Shown here: in pieces, positions 6,890 to 11,005 of the stretch | Layout: each line of letters opens with the position of its first letter | How positions within the stretch are numbered: the stretch's first letter is position 1 | Source of the DNA: an uncultured Streptococcus sp. | GTDB lineage: Bacteria; Bacillota; Bacilli; Lactobacillales; Streptococcaceae | Length of the DNA stretch: 11,005 bases | Direction: 5' to 3' | Assembly (NCBI RefSeq): GCF_938036805.1 | Contig: NZ_CALHWC010000068.1 | Location: 1-11,005 of the forward strand | Notes under the pieces: generated by a model | What the model was told of the DNA's origin: nothing | Databases searched by the model: none | Seen by the model: only the letters and a program-made list of their open reading frames with translations | Position numbers and translations under genes: made by a program

Positions 6890-6941
6890 AAAAATACCTC
6901 CTTCCATTTCTGAAACTATTGTATCAGAAATAGAGGGAGGT
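6890..6941 (-). promoter_or_regulatory. Hairpin enclosing the MFS Shine-Dalgarno, terminator/attenuator-like
   Basis: An uninterrupted 18-bp inverted repeat pairs 6924-6941 with 6896-6913 around a 10-nt loop, with one A-C mismatch and one G-U pair in the minus-strand RNA. The upstream arm begins ACCTCC and pairs fully with the GGAGGT ribosome site of the MFS gene. On the minus strand the stem is followed by A and TTTTT, and then immediately by the MFS ATG. Read-through RNA from the regulator gene could therefore either terminate here or have its ribosome site hidden. The palindrome could alternatively be a DNA operator. Confidence 0.7.
6918..6923 (-). promoter_or_regulatory. Candidate -10 element of a local MFS promoter, in the hairpin loop
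   Basis: TGATACAAT on the minus strand carries TACAAT with the TG extension. No recognisable -35 lies 16-18 bp upstream, as is common for activator-dependent promoters. RNA begun from here would start near 6911, inside the downstream arm, and would lack the sequence that pairs with the Shine-Dalgarno. Confidence 0.45.
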
Positions 6942-6967
6942 TCTTTGTTTTTCCCATATTTGGGAAA

Positions 6968-7831
6968 TTATACTTTTACAAACTTATCGAAATGCTCTTG
7001 ATAATAGGCGACTTGCTCAGGTAGTTCCAGAACTTCAAATATGCGCATAGCTTCCTGCATTTGCTTGATTCCCTGCTTCTTCTCTCCCTTCTGATAAGCC
7101 GCAAAACCTTTGAGATAGAGGAAGACATTGCGTTCATAGAGTTTGATGCCCTTGCCAATGATTTTCTCTACGTAAGCCTCAAAATAACTAGCCTTATCAA
7201 AAGAACAACTTTCCAAACAATGCTGGTAACAATTGAGCGCTAAAATCAAGACTAGTTTCTTATGGCGACCGATTTCTTTGTAGTAGTCCTCCCGCTCCAT
7301 GACTTCCTTGCCCAGACGATAGACGTAGTCCACATCATAGAAGCTATAGAGATTGCCAAAGAGGATCAGCTCATACATCGTCCATTCTTCCACTTGGAAG
7401 AGATAATCAGCCACCTTATCTAAATCTTCTTGCCTCATGTGAAACTGACCGTCTCGCTGACAAATCAAGCCCTGCATCAAAATCCAATTCAGCTCATAGT
7501 AAAGAGGCGCCTTGCTGGCCTTGGCCTTTTCCAACTGCTCCGCTTGCAAGTCTTGAAATCCCTTGATGTCATTTGAGTAGTAAAGAGGGATAATCTGACC
7601 CATCATAGCCACGTGCTCATGCTGCTGGAAATTCCGAGCCTTATCCATAAAATTTTCAAGAGTCACATAAATATTATCCAAGAGATCTAAAAATTTCGAT
7701 AGGGTCATGTCCGACTCACCCAGCTCAAAACGAGACAGCTGAGAGGTCGAGCAAACCTGACCGGCTGCTTCCTTCAAAGAATAATGCCCATTTAAACGAA
7801 AATCGCGAAAAACTTTTCCTAAATCTTCCAT
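6968..7831 (-). CDS. Rgg/GadR/MutR-family transcriptional regulator
   Basis: 287 residues, the usual length of the family. Residues about 5-60 form an XRE-type helix-turn-helix, with STSQLSRFELGESD (28-41) as the recognition region. The rest is an all-helical repeat domain rich in Tyr, Leu and Glu, typical of the Rgg C-terminal peptide-binding region. Family members act in the cytosol and often respond to imported short hydrophobic peptides. I looked for such a peptide gene in the adjacent gaps and found none. The ATG has only a weak ribosome site (GTGG). The gene ends 26 nt before the hairpin that leads into the MFS gene, so the exporter is the likeliest target. No signal is visible for what it senses. 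Confidence 0.88.
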   Translation of the reverse strand: MEDLGKVFRDFRLNGHYSLKEAAGQVCSTSQLSRFELGESDMTLSKFLDLLDNIYVTLENFMDKARNFQQHEHVAMMGQIIPLYYSNDIKGFQDLQAEQLEKAKASKAPLYYELNWILMQGLICQRDGQFHMRQEDLDKVADYLFQVEEWTMYELILFGNLYSFYDVDYVYRLGKEVMEREDYYKEIGRHKKLVLILALNCYQHCLESCSFDKASYFEAYVEKIIGKGIKLYERNVFLYLKGFAAYQKGEKKQGIKQMQEAMRIFEVLELPEQVAYYQEHFDKFVKV

Positions 7832-7899
7832 TTGTTTACCACTTAAATTCCTTTAATTGCTGTTTCGCTTCCCTAGTCGCTCTTTCAAAACTACCTTCA

Positions 7900-7965
7900 C
7901 CGACCCTTGTTCGGATTTTATTTTCAGACGAGGCTCTTTTCGTCAAAATCTTATCGGCTGAAAAT
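7900..7965. repeat. Clustered inverted repeats in the gap between the membrane-protein operon and rgg
   Basis: ATTTTCAG (7920-7927) and CTGAAAAT (7958-7965) are a perfect 8-bp inverted pair enclosing GACGA (7927-7931) / TCGTC (7940-7944). CCGA/TCGG (7900-7914) adds a small neighbouring stem. The gap 7832-8009 contains no convincing reading frame. On the minus strand TTGACG within this block could be the -35 of an rgg promoter, with AT-rich sequence downstream, but no good -10 is correctly spaced. A weak stem, GATTCT/AGAATT, just after the operon stop could be a poor terminator. Confidence 0.35.
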
Positions 7966-8009
7966 CGGAAAAGGCAAATTCTGCTAAGAATCCTGTCTAC
8001 TTATCCCTT

Positions 8010-8918
8010 TTACCCATACCAATCGTTCTTTTCATCTGTTTTTAATAACTCTTTGTGTTTTTTCAAGTACCTCTTCCCATACCATTCCTCTACAGTCTTA
8101 CCTTCCCACTGACGATATTCTTCTGGGTATTTCCATTTGTAGAAAGCTTGTAAATAACTAGGAAATTCGATGTAGATTAGCATAGCAATCACAGCAATAT
8201 TTAGGATAATCCATGTTATCAAAAGACCTAAGCCTTCCAACGAAGTTGAAAATTTTATGGAAAAACTCTTTATAATAAAGTTTATAATTACTCCAATTCC
8301 CAAAAAACTCATTCCATAGATCGCTATCTTATTGGCAATTTTGTTGCGAAGAGAAGAGCCACTTCCATTACCATACATCAGTTTTTTAAGACTTTCAATT
8401 TCAAGGCTAAACATAAAATAGGCTAATATAGTAATAAAAGCAAAAATTGCAGCAATCATCCAAACAGATAAAGTTGGTAATGACATATCAATAGCTAGCA
8501 GGTTAAATTCAAAACTAAGCCAAATTAAAAATGTGAGAACATGAAAATGATAACGATAAGGCAGTATAAACGCTTTTCTAAAAACTTTACCAATCAATAT
8601 GATAAATACCCAAATTAAGAAACAGACTAGATATACCTCAGCTGTTAGTAATGGATGTTGATAGATAGGCAATCTTAAATCTTTAGGATCAGAGTCGTGC
8701 AAGGATAGCGAGAAAACAAGAATCATAAAGTTTATAATTACAGGACCGATAAGAGTGAAAACAATATTCTGAATATGAAGAACTAGTTTAGACTTTCCTT
8801 CCCTATAATATGTTTCTAACTTAGAGAAAACATTTCCTTTCTGGTACTGTACAAACCCATCATCTTCTAGATTTAAACTCTCTTCAAAACTTGCGCTAAA
8901 AATAGATTTTTTAGTCAT
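8010..8918 (-). CDS. Membrane protein of unknown family, third tandem paralog
   Basis: 302 residues from the ATG at 8918. I do not recognise the family. A short cytoplasmic N-terminus, KKSIFSASFEESLNLEDDGF, is followed by about six membrane helices. A conserved basic/aromatic C-terminus carries WKYPEEYRQWEGK and EEWYGKRYLKKH and probably also lies in the cytoplasm. The C-terminal end (LLKTDEKNDWYG) differs from the other two copies. The frame is open to a TTG at 8933, but the ATG matches the conserved start of the paralogs, so 8918 is used. Start and upstream stop overlap in ATGACTAA, and the ribosome site is weak, which suggests translation coupled to the gene before it. It resembles the middle paralog through its core more than the first. 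Confidence 0.85.
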   Translation of the reverse strand: MTKKSIFSASFEESLNLEDDGFVQYQKGNVFSKLETYYREGKSKLVLHIQNIVFTLIGPVIINFMILVFSLSLHDSDPKDLRLPIYQHPLLTAEVYLVCFLIWVFIILIGKVFRKAFILPYRYHFHVLTFLIWLSFEFNLLAIDMSLPTLSVWMIAAIFAFITILAYFMFSLEIESLKKLMYGNGSGSSLRNKIANKIAIYGMSFLGIGVIINFIIKSFSIKFSTSLEGLGLLITWIILNIAVIAMLIYIEFPSYLQAFYKWKYPEEYRQWEGKTVEEWYGKRYLKKHKELLKTDEKNDWYG

Positions 8919-9053
8919 AACTTGGATTACCAATCTTCTTTTGTATTAGTTCAGGGTGTTTTTTCAAGTACCTTTTCCCATACCATTCCTCTACTGACTT
9001 ACCTTCCCACTGACGATATTCTTCTGGGTATTTCCATTTGTAATAGGCTTGGA
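8856..9053 (-). repeat. Junction repeat, copy 1 (198 bp)
   Basis: Spans the C-terminal codons of the middle paralog, the ATGACTAA overlap and the N-terminal codons of the third paralog. It is nearly identical in sequence and equal in length to 9748-9945, which lies 892 bp away. Recombination between the two copies would remove one whole paralog and leave the reading frames intact. Confidence 0.8.
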
Positions 9054-9810
9054 GAAAATATGGTAAACCTATAAAAACAATTATTGCAATCACCACAATA
9101 TTAGCAAAGACCCATAGAAGTAAAAAACCAAATGCTTTCATGGAATTTGAAATATCTACAGTAAAGCTTCCGAAAATATATTTTATAATCATACCAATCC
9201 CTAAAATCCCCATGCCGTAAATAGAAATCATTTTAGCAATCTTATTACGAAAAGTCACTTGTCTATCCTCATCATACATAAGCTTTCTTAATCCTGTTAA
9301 CTCCATACTAAACATCATGTAAGTGAAGATCATTATTACTCCATATATAGCAATAATTTCCCAAAATGCTAAATTTGCTAATAGAATGTCAAAAACGATT
9401 AAATCAATTTCCAATAAAAACCAAAGCATAAATGTAAAAACATGAAGCTGATAGCGATATGGTAAAAGATAAGTTCGTTTAGTAAATTTTCCAAGAATGA
9501 CTAAGAACAGCCAAATAAGAATTAAAATCAAAAAAACATTTACAGTTAATGACTCGTGCTTAGATATCGGAAGAGTCAGGGTCTTACTCTCATGAAATTC
9601 CATAGATACAACAAGCAACATAAAGTTAAATCCAACAGGAAAAATTAAACCTAAAATAAAACTTCTAATTCGAAACCAAAGAGATGCTCTCCCTTTTTTA
9701 AAATAGTTAGACGTTTTATCATGCTGCTCTTGCTGCAACTTTCGAAACCCATCATCTTCCAGATTTAAACTCTCTTCAAAACTAGCATTAAAAATAGATT
9801 TTTTAGTCAT
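8911..9810 (-). CDS. Membrane protein of unknown family, second tandem paralog
   Basis: 299 residues from the ATG at 9810, with the same plan as its neighbours. The N-terminal segment is KKSIFNASFEESLNLEDDGF (3-22). Predicted helices lie at about 49-70, 90-108, 122-145, 149-169, 195-215 and 226-255. A positively charged loop, LPYRYQLH, precedes the third helix, and the C-terminus holds WKYPEEYRQWEGKS and EEWYGKRYLKKHPE. An even helix count puts both conserved ends in the cytoplasm. A TTG at 9825 extends the frame, but the ATG is favoured by alignment with the paralogs. It overlaps the gene before it by 8 nt (ATGACTAA) and the gene after it in the same way. The function is unknown; there are no enzymatic motifs that I can see. 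Confidence 0.86.
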   Translation of the reverse strand: MTKKSIFNASFEESLNLEDDGFRKLQQEQHDKTSNYFKKGRASLWFRIRSFILGLIFPVGFNFMLLVVSMEFHESKTLTLPISKHESLTVNVFLILILIWLFLVILGKFTKRTYLLPYRYQLHVFTFMLWFLLEIDLIVFDILLANLAFWEIIAIYGVIMIFTYMMFSMELTGLRKLMYDEDRQVTFRNKIAKMISIYGMGILGIGMIIKYIFGSFTVDISNSMKAFGFLLLWVFANIVVIAIIVFIGLPYFLQAYYKWKYPEEYRQWEGKSVEEWYGKRYLKKHPELIQKKIGNPSYD

Positions 9811-9945
9811 AACTTTGATTTCCAATCTTCTTTTGTAATAGTTCAGGGTGCTTTTTCAAGTACCTCTTTCCATACCATTCCTCTACAGACTTACCTTCCC
9901 ATTCTCGGTATTCTTCAGAATATTTCCACTTGTAGTATCCTTGAA
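9748..9945 (-). repeat. Junction repeat, copy 2 (198 bp)
   Basis: Spans the C-terminal codons of the first paralog, the ATGACTAA overlap and the N-terminal codons of the second paralog. It is the partner of 8856-9053. Half-copies occur at 8011-8152 (C-terminal block only) and 10652-10714 (N-terminal block only), marking the two outer ends of the array. Confidence 0.8.
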
Positions 9946-10714
9946 GCATAAAGGGAAATATCAGAAAAGTTTCTAGCAGGACAAATAACAAGTCACCTAC
10001 AAACCAAATAAGCAAAACACCTAGGGTATCCAACATAAGGCCTACCGCATTGGGAAAAATCAACCTAAAAATGAGTAAAACTACAATAATTCCAAAACCA
10101 TATTTGAAGATAAATGCAGCCACTTTATGAAACAGTCTCCCCAGCCAGTCTTGTTCGTCTTCTTGTTTACCATATAACAATGACAGTAACGAAGTTCGCC
10201 CGCTTCCGACGATAATGCAGCACATAAGCCCAAACAAAACAAAGAAAAGGATTGCCCCTGTCGCTCTTATCGTACTATACAAAAATGTCAGTAAAAATAG
10301 ATTCATTTCGACAATCAACCAAATTAGGAATGTGACAAACATATGAAATTGTCCCCTGTATATAAGGATAAACTGCTGAGAAAAGTGTTTCCCCAAAAAA
10401 ATCAGTAAAAGCCACAAGAGTAAGAAAATAATAAATAGCCAGTTGGGCAAGAAATTATGAACCGGTGGCAATAGAGGAGAATCCTCAGAATGATGATAAA
10501 GGTAATTGGTTAATGCTGTTATAAGCCAATTGGGACCGATTATGAAAACAATTGTTAAAACAGTCAACCATACATACGATTTTGTTGTACCTCTGTATTT
10601 CTCTTTTTCTTGAGCAGATGCTAAATTTTTATTTGAAAATTCTCCTGAAATAGGATCATCCTGTAAATTCAAACTTTCTTCAAAACTAGCATTAAAAATA
10701 GATTTTTTCTTCAT
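9803..10714 (-). CDS. Membrane protein of unknown family, first tandem paralog
   Basis: 303 residues, first gene of the three-gene array. It opens with KKKSIFNASFEESLNLQDD (2-20) and has predicted helices at about 47-70, 90-108, 123-146, 152-172, 203-221 and 229-256. It ends with WKYSEEYREWEGKS and EEWYGKRYLKKHPE. The core has diverged most from the other two, for example with a long aliphatic second helix and a CC pair in the fourth, whereas the ends are nearly the same. The ATG is preceded by GGGT at about 6-nt spacing, a modest ribosome site. No convincing promoter was found in the 144-nt gap upstream, so it may be transcribed with the gene entering from the right edge. Local base composition is more AT-rich than at the tpiA end. 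Confidence 0.86.
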   Translation of the reverse strand: MKKKSIFNASFEESLNLQDDPISGEFSNKNLASAQEKEKYRGTTKSYVWLTVLTIVFIIGPNWLITALTNYLYHHSEDSPLLPPVHNFLPNWLFIIFLLLWLLLIFLGKHFSQQFILIYRGQFHMFVTFLIWLIVEMNLFLLTFLYSTIRATGAILFFVLFGLMCCIIVGSGRTSLLSLLYGKQEDEQDWLGRLFHKVAAFIFKYGFGIIVVLLIFRLIFPNAVGLMLDTLGVLLIWFVGDLLFVLLETFLIFPFMLQGYYKWKYSEEYREWEGKSVEEWYGKRYLKKHPELLQKKIGNQSYD

Positions 10715-10741
10715 TTTTTACCCAAAATACCAATACATTTC

Positions 10742-10825
10742 CTATTCCATACGGTGTCCAGAAATTGCTGCCATAATGACCGCACCTTTATAAGGGTTCA
10801 AATTATCTTTCACTTTGGAATTCAT
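10742..10825 (-). CDS. Possible 27-residue small ORF upstream of the membrane-protein array
   Basis: ATG at 10825 to TAG at 10742 encodes a peptide with a polar start (MNSKVKDNLNPYK), a small hydrophobic patch (GAVIMAAIS) and the end GHRME. It lies alone between two membrane-protein genes. No proper Shine-Dalgarno is visible, and the same gap holds other short frames, so this may be chance or the remnant of a decayed gene. No function is suggested. Confidence 0.2.
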   Translation of the reverse strand: MNSKVKDNLNPYKGAVIMAAISGHRME

Positions 10826-10858
10826 AACAGCAAAACTTTTCAAAACTCATATTTTCTA

Positions 10859-11005
10859 TTATGAAATTTTATTGTATCTATTCTTTCTATATCTTTCAAC
10901 AACCATAAACCATCTAACCATATTGTTTTGCCATAATAACAGAACTGCTGCAGCTGGTAAAATACCCATAAAGCTTAAAGTGATAATCTCACTGCCGATA
11001 GGTGT
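10859..11005 (-). CDS. C-terminal end of an unidentified membrane protein (partial)
   Basis: The minus frame entering at the right edge is open for 48 codons and stops with TAA at 10859-10861. It encodes a hydrophobic stretch (ITLSFMGILPAAAVLLLW), which is a likely last membrane helix, followed by a basic tail (VVERYRKNRYNKIS) that fits a cytoplasmic C-terminus. It lacks the EEWYGKRYLKKH tail of the three downstream paralogs, so it is not an obvious fourth copy. It is on the same strand as the array, 144 nt upstream, and may belong to the same transcript. Confidence 0.6.
   Translation of the reverse strand, partial: TPIGSEIITLSFMGILPAAAVLLLWQNNMVRWFMVVERYRKNRYNKIS

Noticed and set aside
6890..6907. 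MFS start at the upstream ATG (6907)
   Set aside because: The codons between the two ATGs encode the purine-rich ribosome site of the 6889 start, and the upstream ATG has no ribosome site of its own.
7832..8009. Short hydrophobic peptide gene paired with the Rgg regulator
   Set aside because: No ATG-started frame encoding a hydrophobic peptide is present on either strand in this gap; a TTG frame on the plus strand is basic and lacks a ribosome site.

Overview
The window looks like a chromosomal segment of an oral Streptococcus, probably of the sanguinis/gordonii type. The grounds are a streptococcal-style triosephosphate isomerase, a secreted cell-wall hydrolase with GBS Bsp-like repeats, an Rgg-type regulator, and moderate-to-low GC. 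The species call is inference. Every complete gene reads on the minus strand; only the tail of one gene at the left edge reads on the plus strand.

Left part (1-3388): the C-terminal tail of an unidentified plus-strand gene shares a bidirectional terminator with a 1065-residue secreted hydrolase. That hydrolase carries a GH25 muramidase domain, five Bsp-like repeats and a C-terminal CHAP domain. It starts at a GTG only about 20 nt past the hairpin terminator of tpiA, so it has almost no room for its own promoter.

Middle part (3389-5707): tpiA has an extended -10 promoter. Just upstream of it, in a 158-bp intergenic gap, are three DnaA-box sequences. Further upstream lie a HAD-superfamily hydrolase and a PaaI-type hotdog thioesterase whose reading frames overlap by 20 nt, so they are probably co-transcribed. 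A 255-bp gap rich in inverted repeats follows.

Regulator/transporter part (5708-8009): an MFS exporter gene lies 78 nt downstream of an Rgg-family regulator gene. Between them is an 18-bp hairpin whose downstream arm contains the exporter's Shine-Dalgarno and which is followed by a T run touching the start codon. A -10-like element lies in the hairpin loop. This looks like a terminator/attenuator plus a local, possibly Rgg-dependent, promoter.

Right part (8010-11005): a more AT-rich segment holds three tandem paralogous six-helix membrane proteins of unknown function. Their N- and C-terminal segments are strongly conserved and their cores diverge. The genes are joined by 8-nt ATGACTAA start/stop overlaps and flanked by 198-bp near-identical junction repeats. 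The C-terminal end of another probable membrane protein enters from the right edge. This paralog array is the best candidate for an undescribed system, but nothing in the sequence fixes its function.
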